From positions 3,867,123 to 3,931,122 of the forward strand of contig JAVGVS010000011.1 of assembly GCA_032718565.1 (NCBI GenBank): 64,000 bases of DNA, in the 5' to 3' direction. Position numbers and translations under genes: made by a program. The stretch comes from Distichodus sexfasciatus (lineage: Eukaryota > Chordata > Actinopteri > Characiformes > Distichodontidae). Shown in pieces: positions 48,451 to 59,689 of this stretch. The stretch's first letter is position 1, and each line of letters starts with the position of its first letter. The notes under the pieces were generated by a model. It had not been told where the DNA came from. It did no database searches and worked only from the letters and a program-made list of their open reading frames with translations.

Positions 48451-48470
48451 TGATTCCCTTTCTTATTGTC

Positions 48471-49327
48471 CAGTGTTGGGAAGTTACTTTTAAAATGTAT
48501 TTCACTACAGAATACAAAATACTTGCCTTAAAATGTAATTTGCAACATATATCGTTAGATTACTCAATGTGAGTGACGTATTCTGAATACTTTGGATTAC
48601 TTCCACATTGTCTTGATTTTAACAACTGTATGAATGTAGCAGTCACACTCTTCATATACCGCACTCTTTCTTCTTTTAATGTGCTGTACTGGCTCTTACA
48701 TTGTATGACTGTGGCAACTTACGTTAAATGAACGTTTACATTATAATCTTTGGTTGCATGTTCTGAAGGGCTTCTGGTAATAAATGGAACTGCCGAAATT
48801 CATTAGAGAGGGTGATTAGTGAAACAGAAAAATACTGTCATGTAATCCATTATTTTTAACAATGTAACTGTATTCAGATTGCCATCTATTTAAACTGTAA
48901 CCGTAATGGAACATTTATTCATTTATTCATTCATGAACCGCTGAATCCCAACTGGAGTCGCAGCGGGACCGGAGCCTATCCCGGGAACTTACGGGTACAA
49001 GGCGGGGAACGACCCTGGGCAGGCACCAACACATCACAGGGCACACACAATCACACTCACATTCACAGCTTATGGGGCCAATTTAGTGTCGCCAGTTGAC
49101 CTATATTGCACGCTTTTGGACTGTGGGAGGAAACCCACACAAACACAAGGAGAGCATGCAAACTCCACACAGAAAGGCTGACCTAGGGCTCGAACCAGGA
49201 CCTTCTCGCTGTGAGGCGGCAACACTAACCACTGCGCCACCGTGCCGCCATGTAATGCAATAGTTAACCATAAATTGTAATCTGAAATATGTAGCGTCGG
49301 TACATGTATTACGTTACTCACCAACTG
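48471..49327. mobile_element. hAT-like element split by a retroposon
   Basis: Left end cagtgttgggaagttac (48471) and right end gttactcaccaactg (to 49327) are imperfect inverted repeats. The body has the tacagaatac/gtaatc words of a common fish hAT family. Bases 48912-49251 are a later retroposon insertion, so the element itself is 48471-48911 plus about 49252-49327. No 8-bp target duplication is evident. Confidence 0.65.
48912..49251 (-). mobile_element. SINE-like retroposon, full length, nested in a hAT-like element
   Basis: Minus-strand copy of the 7325 family, with cattcatt tail at left, ctgggcaggcaccaacac, ggggccaatttag, tggactgtgggagg, and the head ccactgcgccaccgtgccgc at right. Flanks gtaatggaa (48903-48911) and gtaatgcaa (49252-49260) match 8 of 9 and lie inside the host element, giving the insertion order. 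It is the most complete copy of the family here. Confidence 0.85.
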
Positions 49328-49380
49328 AAAATACCTATCTTTATAAAGAGAGAAAAATTCTAGAATTTTTTGTACTGATT

Positions 49381-49441
49381 TACTGTTTTGCCATGCTGCA
49401 GTGCTATTACAAAAAAAATTACTGGAAAAGTTACAGTGGTC
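49381..49441 (+). repeat. Dispersed AGTAGCT-type repeat fragment
   Basis: tactgttttgccatgctgca and aaaaattactggaaaagtta match 2250-2295. Only this block is present. Confidence 0.55.
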
Positions 49442-49445
49442 AGTG

Positions 49446-50457
49446 AGGTCAGAATATAATTAAACTAAATATATAACATAAGGCCAACAACTCTTGAGGT
49501 ATCATTGAAATTGAAAGTCAGTGCTGCTCAGTGGTGTTGTGTTCAGCTGGTTCTATGTTTGAATCATCCTCTTTTGTAGAGCTATGCAGAATATTTTAGA
49601 CATCAAGCAGCCATGACTCATTTCCTCATCAAGATGGTCATGTATCCGGTCCTGAGCGCCCACTCCTTCACACCATCCAGTCTCACCCAGGCGGGCAGCA
49701 GCGAGTACTGACAGGGGCGGTCAAAGGATGCCAGTGCAATAAACAGCCATACCCGAGCTGATAAGCGCACAGCAACCCCCTTGGCTTTATCACACTGACC
49801 CCAGGGCAGGAAGGTTGGCACAGTTGCCCCATCGGGGTCCGAGCCACTGATGCTATCTCTGCACTTGGCTGGCAGCGAGCGAGTGCGAGGCTCATATGAG
49901 AGAGAACTATTATTAGCAACGAGTCGAGGAGAGTCTGTCAGTGGCAGGCACCGAAGATTATTTATAAGATAGGGAGTTTGGTGATATAACAGTAACTCAT
50001 TATACTGGACAGATTTATAATGGAGATTAACCTCCTTGTGCTAAATTTGGTTAAGAGACAACTGGACGAAGGGGTCAGAGCTTAGATTTATGCAGATTAT
50101 TTATACGTGCAAATACAATGTGGAATGTAGAACTATGGTTGAAATGTAAACTTGATTTGCAAAACATTTTTTGATGTAACTCGGTTTTTCAGTGCATTGT
50201 CTTACTTCTTTCAGAGAAGCTTTTATCTGTCCTTTATATTTTCCCTGTGGTCCATCTAGAGCTTTTGAAATGGTCTTTGTGGCATTGGATCATGAGTCTG
50301 AAACACAGACAGAATTTCCCATGTCATTGTTTTCAGCTACTTGCCACAGTAACAGCGCAGTCAGGTTTTGTTCCTTACAAGAAAAGAAGAGACTTCCAAA
50401 ATTGTATCTGTTTTTTATCTGCAGGTTTAACTTTTTGAAGACTCTTCTTTTTGTTGC

Positions 50458-50458
<1 letters not shown>
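49446..50458. other. Low-copy sequence, possible regulatory element
   Basis: Bases 49600-49930 are GC-richer, repeat-free and include a GATA-type gctgataagc (49758-49767), with short frames on the minus strand only. Nothing identifies a gene. The remainder is AT-rich. Confidence 0.3.

Positions 50459-50460
<2 letters not shown>

Positions 50461-50549
<89 letters not shown>
50461..50549. repeat. (TA)n microsatellite, ~89 bp
   Basis: Uninterrupted TA run of about 44 units, self-complementary. Frames crossing it translate to Tyr-Ile repeats and are not genes. Confidence 0.97.
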
Positions 50550-50553
<4 letters not shown>

Positions 50554-50569
50554 AATCAAACAAGTGCAG

Positions 50570-52120
50570 CCTCTAGTAGAAATGTTTCTGATGATATATG
50601 GAATGGCTCCATCTAATATAATAAAAACAATAACATATAGATAAATATAGATGCAAAAACATTACAATTATAAACTTATTGATTGTATGTATAATGTGCT
50701 GTATATCCACACTTTTAAGTTTTTATTTATGATAAAATTATGATTTGTTTGTCAGGATTTTTTTTATCATATTATTGAGCAGTTATATTCAACAAATTGC
50801 AAGCAATCTAGTGAAGTTTAATAGAGTTGTATTGATAAATTATCTGCGGCAAGGCAGAAGTTGAATTGGAAGACAAAAAAGGAAGAATCTAGAGAAGTGG
50901 GTGGAGCAGAATGAGGTAAAGTTTCTAGCAGTTGGAGATTGTAGTCATTAGTACTTGCTGGATAAAAATATCATAATGACTTAAATGCAGTAAAAGCATC
51001 AATAAAACTTTTTGTTTTGGAAACAATGGCAATTTAGCATTTGATTTAGTAAGTAACTTTAGTATTGAAGTTAATACTCAGTTCATTAAAATGCTTGTAA
51101 TTCATAGTTTAATTAAAACACTATACTACACCTGATAAAAGTACTCTGCAGCACTTTTGACTTTTTACAATTACTTAAATAAGAAATATCTCAAATCAAT
51201 TCTCAATCTGCTCAAATTCTTTTAACTCGAGATTAATGTATTAGAAATGTATTGTAGAGTAAACTCATTTGTTTACAGGTTATAGAAGCAACAAATGGTT
51301 TAAACAGCTTACAATATGGGGAAACTGAAGTCAACTCTGTTCTAGTTTTTTAGGTAGTTGTGTACATGTAGAGTGCGTTGAGCTGATATAAAATGCACAG
51401 CTAAAGTAAATAACACTTCTCTCAAAAGTGACAAAAGATTTCTAAGTTGTCTGGAATAAATTCACAACCACGATTCTGAACATGAGACAGGAATTTAGTC
51501 TTAAAACTGGTACCTGTCATCTTTTGTAATTTAGATTGATGTCAAATTTTTGCAGAGAAGCAGTTATTTAATGATTACTTTTTGTGCAGTTTTAATATAA
51601 ATGCTTTAATTAGCATTCCTGCTGGTTTGTGGCAGTGCTCTATACTCTAAACCCTGAACTCATTTATCTGGTGGAATGAGTAACATTTGAGTTTTGAAGC
51701 ACAGGATCCAGCTTTACGCTGTAATGCTGGACTTGACTTCCCCTCTGAGCTTAATCATATGTAGGCAAATACATATCTGAATCATACATGAAGCTTCACA
51801 ATGTTGATGTGTCTCAAGATATGAGTTAGGAAGCAGGTTCCAAGCGACAAATGTATTTTTATTTTTATGTATCAGCCTTGCCATTGCAGTAATTATTTAA
51901 GACAAATGATACCTGATTCCTGGTTGCTGTCAGATGCAAAGCAACAGCTCAGATGTAGTATTATTGTAAAAGTTAATTATTTAAAGTAAAACTGTGTTTA
52001 ATTATGCCATGAAAGTTTAATACTTTTTCCTTGTGATTTATATACAGTTCTTTATGTAATTTTCAAGTCTATATTTGGTAATATATGGTAATCTTATGTC
52101 TAGAAGATATAATATTATAA
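50570..52120. other. AT-rich low-copy sequence, possible conserved non-coding DNA
   Basis: Repeat-free for about 1.5 kb. Bases 51540-52030 contain spaced homeodomain-core words: ctttaattagcat (51604), agtaattattt (51890), gttaattattt (51972) and tttaattatgcc (51997). There is no open frame of note. The look is that of vertebrate developmental enhancers, but base composition alone could produce the motifs. Confidence 0.3.
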
Positions 52121-52124
52121 ATAT

Positions 52125-52200
52125 GTACTATAATATATATATATTATATATATAATATTTAAAGATTATATATATAATTATTATATATAATTATATTTGT
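52125..52200. repeat. AT-rich self-complementary stretch
   Basis: Mixed TATATA and ATAATTA words that can fold on themselves; no unit structure. Confidence 0.7.
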
Positions 52201-52378
52201 TGATAAAAATCAAAAGTTTACTGAAAACTTACCAGCAAACATTTATTTAATATCTCAGTTAACAAGGAATTAAAACTCCCCTCAGTTTTCTTTCCGTCAC
52301 ACACACTCTGTCACTCTCTCTCACAAGAAACCCATAGAGGGCGCAACCACACACATACACAGGCACTTTTTTACACTG

Positions 52379-52421
52379 TGTTTGTGTGTGTTTGTGAGAG
52401 AGAGAAAGAGAGAGAGAGCTA
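52379..52421. repeat. Short (GT)n followed by (GA)n
   Basis: tgtttgtgtgtgtttgtgag then agagagaaagagagagag. Confidence 0.85.
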
Positions 52422-52471
52422 TGGAAGAATGAGAAAAAAAAGAAAGAAAAGATAAATTTGTGTATTTATAT

Positions 52472-52495
52472 CTGTCTATCTATCTATCTATATAT
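52472..52495. repeat. (CTAT)n microsatellite
   Basis: About four ctat units running into tatata. Confidence 0.9.
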
Positions 52496-52499
52496 AATC

Positions 52500-53095
52500 T
52501 ATTTAGTATGTCTGCGTACTTACATATGATATTTTAACCTTAAACAAAGTTCATATATTCATTTAGGTCTTCTGCAGCAAAACATGAGTCACAAATACAC
52601 ATCCACACCCTCCTCATCCTCAGTACCTCCACCCTACACACCCTACACACCCTCCTCTTCCTCTCCTCAGTTTCAACAGCATCAGTAAATAGTGTCGGTG
52701 TACATTTGTTGTGATCTTGAAACTTAAATGCATGTTTTGTAAGGAAGTAGCATGACTTTTATTAACCAGCTTCACTCTTGAAACTAAGGTATTTTTAAAG
52801 CTCAAGTGAATACCAGAGCAGCAGAAAGATGGCAGAAAAGAATTCAGGACACGGAGAGGTGAGGCTGAGGGGGAATTAGGCTTAATCAGGGAGTCATTTG
52901 GAGAATGCACCATCTGAATGCCACCCGTTTAATCCAGGTCGAGTTTGTGGGAAGCAGCAGTTCAAACGGAGATTCTTAACAAATTACAGGCCGGATTCAG
53001 ACCCTGAGCCACTCGGATGCAGCGGCTTAAAGCAGCACAGTGTTAAATGCAGTGCTTTAAAGCACAATTTACTGAACAAATGAATGTATGGAAGT
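52500..53095. other. Low-copy sequence, no gene seen
   Basis: Contains a short ccctacacac direct duplication at 52630-52655 and otherwise nothing recognisable. Confidence 0.45.
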
Positions 53096-53100
53096 GGCAC

Positions 53101-53395
53101 AGACACACACATACACACCAACATATACTCACACACGCTCACCTGATTACATACATGTACAGAGCTTATAAGGTGTGTGAATGCACAGTGGTGTATCTGA
53201 ATGCACAGTGGTGTGCGTGTGCATACATGTGTGTGAAGCAGTTGCTTCAGCTATCAGAGGCATAGTTGCAGCATCTCATGCACACATGTGCACACACACC
53301 CTCACACACACACATTCCCTTACTCTTATACACACACACATACACACACACACACACTCATACAAATGCACACACCTGCACACACACTCTACTTC
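53101..53395. repeat. CA-rich low-complexity region
   Basis: Many short (CA)n runs with interruptions (53101-53140, 53282-53395), plus a doubled gaatgcacagtggtgt at 53179 and 53200 (21 bp apart). Frames crossing it are His/Thr-rich artefacts. Confidence 0.85.
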
Positions 53396-53485
53396 CTTCT
53401 TTTGTCTTCCATAGTGACTAGAGAAACAGTACTACATCATTCATACATTTCAGGTGACGATGAGCACTTAAAAACTGCGCGCACG

Positions 53486-53790
53486 CACACACACACACAC
53501 ACAGAGTCTTGTATTACTATCTTTGTGGGGGCATTACATAGACTCCCATAATGACTAGATGTACTGTATATAATTTTACACCTACACCTAACTCTAACCC
53601 TAGTCTTAACCTCAGTAACCAAAAGCACATCTTTAACCTCTTTTTTTTCTCAAATAAAACGTACATTTTCTATGAAGTCATTTTTCCCCACAAAGCCCAA
53701 AAAAATGAATATAAGTGATTTTGGGGGACAAAAAGGTCCCCACAATGCCATAAATACCACAAAAAAACACTACACACACACACACACAGA
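53486..53790 (-). mobile_element. GT-flanked ~300-bp repeat unit, copy 2 (inverted)
   Basis: Reverse-complement of the 22757 unit: (CA)n, tcttgtattactatctttg, tcccataatgac, ctaactctaaccctag core, aagtcattttt, cacaaagcccaaaaaaatga, ggtccccacaatg, then (CA)n. It lies 252 bp from copy 3 in opposite orientation. Confidence 0.75.
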
Positions 53791-54041
53791 AACTGGACCA
53801 CCATGCATTAGGGGCCAAGTTGGGACAAATACCTTCAACTCACATGCATGAATACACACACATGCAAAACCATTGCAAAATAGCCACACAGTCATAGTTT
53901 TATGACTAGTGTTCTGAAAAGTTCAACCAAGCACTAAATAAGTGATTAATGTCACCACAACCTGCAAAAATGGTATCAGAAATACATTCTGGCTAGAGGT
54001 TTTCATGCATTAAACCAAGAAACAAAAGTTGGAGAGATCAG
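53791..54041. other. Spacer between inverted repeat units
   Basis: About 250 bp without recognisable features, except that it would form the loop of the inverted pair. Confidence 0.5.
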
Positions 54042-54368
54042 GTGTGTGTGTGTGTGTGTTCATGTATTTATCGCATTGTGGGGACTTTTTGTCCCTTAAA
54101 ACCACTTTTATCTGTTTTTTTGGGCTTTGTGGGGACATTTGAGAGGTCCCCATGAGGAGAAATGACTTCATAGAAAAAGTGCTTGTTTTATTTGACAAAC
54201 TAAAAGAGGTAAAAGATGTGCTTTTAGTTACTGAGGTTAAGGTTAGGGTTAGGGTTAGGTGTAGTTGTAAAATTATGTACTTTAGTTATTATGGGAGTCC
54301 ATGGAAAGACCTCATAAAGATAGTAATACAAGACTGTGTGTGTGTGTGTGTGTGTGCGTGTGTGTGTG
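54042..54368 (+). mobile_element. GT-flanked ~300-bp repeat unit, copy 3
   Basis: (GT)n, attgtggggactttttgtcc, ttgggctttgtggggacatt, gaggagaaatgacttcatag, aaactaaaagaggtaaaag, gttagggttagggttagg core, then agatagtaatacaagactg and (GT)n. It is the clearest copy and defines the unit. Confidence 0.75.
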
Positions 54369-55186
54369 GGACACTTCTCATTTCACCTCTAACACACCTG
54401 ATTCCTCACTACTCAATACTTGTTAATTAGGCAGTAAGTATGAAACTCTAAGCTCTGCAGCTCTCAAGCTTCTGCTCAAAGCAGCTACAAACAGCACAAA
54501 CCTACAGTGACTGACCGTCTTTGGGGTCAGCTGACAGGAATAAGACGCTAATTACAAGGACTAAAAATAAAAGTTTGGTGCAGAAGAAGAATCCAGTCCA
54601 GCGTCGCCCATTAAATACCAGCCGCATCCTTCGGCATTACCACTGTCTGGCATCTGATTCAGAGAGAACACAGAGAGAACAGAATGTCTGTGTGTGAGGG
54701 GTGCAGGTTTTTGGCATTTGTCTGTTTGCCCCTAAAAGTTTGACCAGTCCTCACATTTGTTAATGTTTTTTATAGAAATGTTCCAAATTATATGTACATA
54801 CACATACAATTATATATACATATAACATGTAGAGGTAGCTGTGCTGTTATTTGCAAATACACAAAGTATGTGTGCCTGTGAGGGAGAGAGGGAGTGAGAG
54901 AGATCAGTCATCATTTAGCCATGACCACATGCTTTATTGTGTTCTCTCTCCTGTCCATTTGCATAAACAGATGTGTGAAGATCAGCGTCTGTTCAGCACA
55001 CAGTCCTGAATGACGCCATCTTAGCCATTGTTTCACACAACAACTGTCAGCATGAATATTTAAGTAAATTTCATATTGATATTGTCCGATATGACACACC
55101 AACATAAGGGCAGAGCTTCTTTAACTGGACGACTGTTATAGGAATTAAGGGAAGCAGGCAGGGGTCAGAAAACCAAGAACACTGTA
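54369..55186. other. Low-copy sequence, no gene seen
   Basis: AT-rich with a short GA run near 54882-54903. Nothing recognisable. Confidence 0.45.
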
Positions 55187-55270
55187 TGGATGGGTCAAAT
55201 GCAGTGGTCACATTTGGCTGTGGTCCACTGTGTGCTGTGCTGTGTTCACAATGACAGATAATCCTTCACC
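55187..55270 (+). mobile_element. SINE family B tail fragment
   Basis: gatgggtcaaatgcagtggt, ccactgtgtgctgtgctgtg and ttcacaatgacagataatcc match the 3' half of the 44710 copy. Confidence 0.65.
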
Positions 55271-55329
55271 ATGTCCAAGTTGCTCATTATTTATGCAGAT
55301 CAGCTTTAATGACTAAATGATCACTTGGT

Positions 55330-55420
55330 GCCTAATGAATCCCCACCAACCAGGTGCCCTTGTAACCAGGTAATCAGTGCTATTCACTTTATCTGGTCAT
55401 AATGTTATGGCTGATCGGTG
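55330..55420 (+). mobile_element. DNA transposon right end (fragment)
   Basis: ggtgcccttgtaaccaggta, atcagtgctattcac, then ggtcataatgttatggctga and tcggtg followed by TA. The last 25 bases match the terminus of a common teleost element whose other end begins caccgatcagccataacatt. The left end is missing. Confidence 0.6.
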
Positions 55421-55424
55421 TATA

Positions 55425-57415
55425 TATTACCTTTTTTTCAGCACTGTTCAACCCTAATATTAAGCAAATATTTAATTCAACATTAATACATTGCCTATAA
55501 GCTCTGTGTAGATCATGATGACATCACCAACATTGTGTGAATATTGCTCTGGTTAAAATCATTAGCTGAATGTAAGAAATGTGAATATGAATGTGGCAAA
55601 TACTGGTAAAGGGAGGTACTGTGGGAGTCCCCATTGTACCAGACAGATCAGAAAGCGTTGGAAACGCCCAGGCTGTGGACACCACCCCGTGGTTTTAACG
55701 CTTAGTTGTCAGGGTTGGGGCTTGGTTGTGATGTGCATATTTTGACCACACCCACATTCATAGATATTGGGCCCCTATAGAGTCCAACACCTGATTTGCA
55801 TTGTTGGACAGTAACCGTGGCGTCCCCTAACGAGAACAGCAGTGGTGTGTGTAGATAAGGAGTGTGAGGGACGTGTTTGGGGGGACGGGTCACAGCTGCA
55901 GGACTGAGTGCCTGAAGGATGAAGAGGAAGTGCTTGATGCTCACCACAGCATCATTCGTGAGAGTTACGCTGTGGCCTTTTGCACATCTGGACGCTTATA
56001 TGCGCGTCCCGCTAACGTCATGGACATAAATATTTAAAAGAGAGATAAAAAGGTCGGCTGGTTGATTCGGGCCACCACGAGCTAGCCGCGTGTGAGAATG
56101 TGAGGGGCTGTGGAATGCTGCAAAGAGCCAGAGAGATAAAGAGAAAGAGAGAAATGTGATTTTAGTGATGTCTTTTTGTAGGCCAGCCAAACACAAATAC
56201 ACACACCGAAGTGCTGCATCATGATTCGGTGGGAACCTTTTCTAGCATGCATGAAGCATGAGTCAGCATTAGAGAAGGGGGACACACACGAAAACACACA
56301 CACACACACAAAGGTCGAGCAGGAGCATTTTACACGGTCTTTTGCAGGTCACTGGGACTCCGTGGGAAAGGTTATGTTTGCTTTGGCATTGTCAGCATGC
56401 CTCTGCACTTCCCTGTCCTACTGTATGACTGGAGCTCCAAGCATCAAAAGTCAGACATTTAACGCAAACTCAGTGGTCGCTAGGTGCGTGAAGGTTAGGT
56501 GTTTTACGTAATAAAAGGTGAATTTGTGTCTGATTTTTAGTGACATTTTATTGAATCGTATCACGCTATGAAGCAGTATTCACAGTATTATGAAATAACT
56601 GCTCCCGTAAAAGTTTATTTTAAACTCCATCAATATAAGGTGGAATGTAAATATTGATTCAGGCTTCAGTAAAATCTTTGTCGTATTTGAAGTCTGGTCC
56701 AAATCGATGCAGTAAACTGATATCGTTACTGTACATCAGTGAACTGTGGATCAGCAAATATACAGTAGATTCTCAGTTACATTACCGATGCAGTAACGTG
56801 TGTCAATGGACTGCTCCTGGATTAGGAGTTCATATTTAAGACTGAGGAAAGGTCAGGCTTAGGTAAGGTTTTTTCCCTTTCTAGATGCATTTAGCATCAC
56901 AGAGGAGGAGGCGGATGTCAGCCAGTTTAGCTTCTGATTTGTTGCCAGGAATTTTCCCATAAATGTCAAATTTTCAAAATGTCAGATTTTTTGTCCATTT
57001 TATGACCACAGTGACCCTTATTTGACATTTTAATGGTTTGACCCTATTTTCTATGACCCTATTTTATTCTGTAATAAGAACTAAACTGTCAATTTGCTCG
57101 TCATGAACATTCATAGAGTTTCCTATAAAGTCTTGTGTATGAATTGGATAAAGAGAATACAAACAGTCAAGCCTTTTTTGCATCTGCAGTCTGGGAGGAC
57201 GGGTACCTCACTTCCACAGTGACCCAACCCCCATGCTGGTGACCCTTAAGCTCTCTCCCGTCTGACAAGGCAGACCGACTTCAGTGCTCTTTAAAAAAAA
57301 GCACGGCCTGACTCAATAGGGAAAAAGAGACACAACGGTAAAGGCACCTGGTGATAATCGAATCTTAAAACTTGAGAGCTGATGTGTGCTGAGGTGGGAT
57401 TTTTGAAGCTTGAAA
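55425..57415. other. Low-copy sequence, no gene seen
   Basis: Contains a (CA)n run at 56295-56311 and a TGAGTCAGCA word at 56259-56268. Mixed composition, short open frames only. No gene or repeat family recognised. Confidence 0.45.
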
Positions 57416-57681
57416 CCGTTCAAGTGTTGTAACTTTTCAAGCTATAAATGATTAAAAGTAGCTAAACTACAGCAAAGCCACTGTTTACAAATGGTAGTTA
57501 GCTACAATACAAGCTACAGAAGAAAAAGTAGCTAACTACTTCAAAGCTATTTTTCACGGATTCTTGCTTCAATCTTCGATCATAACCACTTCTGCCAGCT
57601 CAACACTAATCAGAAACAGCTGGTAGTTCAAATACAATAGCATTTTAAAAGTAGCTTTGCTACTGATAGGCTATAGAAAAA

Positions 57682-58112
57682 GGTATGATGGTTATCTAGT
57701 GATTAGGATACTCACCTCTAGACTAAGAGATTGTGGGTTTGAATCCTACCTCCAGCTATACAGTACAGTAGGTAGCATAACAGTTAAGAGTTCACTCCAT
57801 GATCGGAAGGTCACCTGTTTGAATCTCAGACCGGTAAAGGTACTACTGAAGTACTCATGAGCTAGGTGACCATGGGTCTGATCATCTGATGGGATAGGTC
57901 AAATGCAGAGATCATAATGAAATCACTGTGTCACTGTGTGCTGTGCTGTGGTGTGTTCACAAGGAAAAATAGTCACTCATATATACTACCTCCACGGTGT
58001 CCCTGAGCAAGACCCTTAACCCCAGTTGCTCCAGGGAAACTGTCCCAGAAATTAACAAATGGAGGTTGCTCTGGATAAGAGTGTCTGCTAAAATGTCCAA
58101 TACATAAATGTA
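57682..58112 (+). mobile_element. SINE family A, interrupted by SINE family B
   Basis: The left piece (to 57754) has the tRNA-Glu-like head atctagtgattaggat and a B box, gggtttgaatcc. The right piece (from 57986) has tgtccctgagcaagaccctt, ttgctccagggaaactgtcc and the tail tggataagagtgtctgctaa. The split falls at ctacctcca, which is duplicated on both sides of the inserted element. Confidence 0.85.
57755..57985 (+). mobile_element. SINE family B nested in SINE family A
   Basis: Contains ggtagcataacagttaagag, aaggtcacctgtttgaatct, accggtaaaggtactactga, actcatgagc, ggtcaaatgcagagatcat and gtgctgtgctgtggtgtgtt in family-B order. Flanked by the perfect 9-bp direct repeat ctacctcca (57746-57754 and 57986-57994), which is the target-site duplication. 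Confidence 0.88.
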
Positions 58113-58187
58113 AAAGTTAAAAAGTAGTTAAGTTAGTAGTGTCACAAATTTTGGGTAGCTACTCCTTGAAATTAATTGCATAATCGA

Positions 58188-58700
58188 TGCATCGTCATTC
58201 AGACGTGGGGGATTCTGCATCGATGCAATGGCAGACCATATTCAGTTATAACGGAGGTTTTCAGTGACGTAGTCCCGTTTCATGACTGAAATCACTCTTT
58301 TTTTTTTTCATTTTTCAAAACATTTCCAGAATATTTGGGCATCTTTATGAATATTAAACTGAATGGAAATATCTAAAAGGTAATACAAAAAATACTCACT
58401 CTAACACTCACTGAGTGAGTTAGAGGTGTGATCCCTGGGGCAGAAGCAGTTGAAAACCTCTGAATTATATCATAATGACATTGCTTGGTTATTTTCTAGC
58501 CACAGAATAAATATTCTAGTTAAAAAGAAGATCATGGCAGCAACTATGGCTGCACTATCTGCGATCCATGTCCAATCCGCGTGCAATATGAAGTAATGTC
58601 GAAAAATTGATGGGCTGCATCGTGAAGCATTGAGATAACATAGCGAATCGAATCGAATCGAATCGTTGACTTAATAATCGTAATCGAATCGAATGGAAAC
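58188..58700. repeat. Possible hAT-type repeat with (GAATC)n
   Basis: Has atcgatgcatcg and tgcatcgatgcaatgg words on the left and a (gaatc)n run with atcgtaatcgaatcgaat at 58642-58693 on the right, a combination known from fish DNA-transposon repeats. No clean termini. Confidence 0.4.
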
Positions 58701-59602
58701 GTGAGACCAGTAAAGGTTCTCGCCTCTTGCTACTCCCCAACATTGCAAATTTTATAGTGAACATATCTCCACATTCATCCCATTCCAGCATGGTGTATTA
58801 AAAAGAGCAAGATCTCAGAGTGGAATTTCCTCCCAAACACACTTATCTACAGCCATTTATTAATGCCTCAGATCTGTTGTGTTAAGGTTTGCCTTTCTGC
58901 TGCTCTTAAGATGTTTGCTGTGTATGAGTGTGTGTGTAAGAACAAAGGAGTTTATCCCTGTGTTTAGCGGAAAATCCCTGTCCCGCCTTTTTCATTTGTT
59001 TTATCTCTCGCCACTGCAAACGCTTGTCCTCTGATGCTGTCCCCTCCTCACCGCTGCCGGAGGAACGTTTGCTCGGCAGGTGCCAGCTGTACACCAACGG
59101 GTCGTCAAAAACTGCTGCATGGTCACACTCGTACACTTTCGCCAACACCACACACACACATGGTTGTGCTGGATTCTTTTTTTACATAAATATCAAAGAG
59201 ATTCTCCAAAATCAGGAGTTGGGTTCCTGTTTTGTGCAAACGGATTCAGACTTGTCACCAGCACTTCTTTATAACACCCACCTGAAAGACACCGGTGCTG
59301 GGAGATTGCTGTGTACACACAGCCGTACATACAACACAACAGACAGCATTCCAGTGCTGGTGCAAGATGAAAAGGGGGAGTTTTAACTATCCTGTTTTAA
59401 TTGTCATCAATGGTGCTGTCTGAAAGCCACATTAAGGGCATCGTTAAGCAGCTTTTTATTTACGGCCATACAAACACCAGCACGGGATGCTTCATTATTG
59501 CTTCAGGAAACTCTGTGTTCCATTATGAATTTTAAAAAGTGTTTTGCTGACTTCTTCCTCAAGATCAAGATCAAGATTCTCTGTTTGTCACACACAGCAT
59601 CA
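58701..59602. other. Low-copy sequence, no gene seen
   Basis: Short (AC)n at 59150-59160 and a plus-strand frame at 59024-59386 (120 codons) resembling no known protein. Confidence 0.4.
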
Positions 59603-59682
59603 CAGCATGCTCTTGGCAACTGCGAGATGGAGTCAGAGGATGGAGTCCACCTTGGTGAAGATGGAAACAAGAAGCTGTGGCT
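59603..59682 (+). repeat. 80-bp repeat Q, copy 2
   Basis: Matches 44580-44659 at 68 of 80 positions. Its frame reads CEMESEDGVHL..DGNKKLWL and then stops. Preceded by a doubled aagatc word at 59562-59574. Confidence 0.6.
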
Positions 59683-59689
59683 GTGAAAT

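Larger units (their letters stand above)
57420..58170 (+). repeat. Dispersed AGTAGCT-rich repeat, split by a SINE
   Basis: Left part 57420-57681 and right part 58113-58170 are rich in aagtagct/gctac words. The junction blocks aaagtagctttgctactga and agttagtagtgtcac correspond to the continuous 2310-2355 copy. The intervening 57682-58112 is a SINE, itself interrupted. Confidence 0.55.

Noticed and set aside
50192..50644. 150-codon frame with a Tyr-Ile repeat
   Set aside because: The middle third is the translated (TA)n microsatellite, and no domain is recognisable outside it.
54236..54262. Interstitial telomere sequence
   Set aside because: Only two perfect TTAGGG hexamers occur, inside a dispersed unit that has the same core in its other copies.
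53437..54430. Two frames with similar peptides (LLVTEVK.RVRVRC, KIVIQD)
   Set aside because: Both are translations of the inverted GT-flanked repeat units, not paralogous genes.
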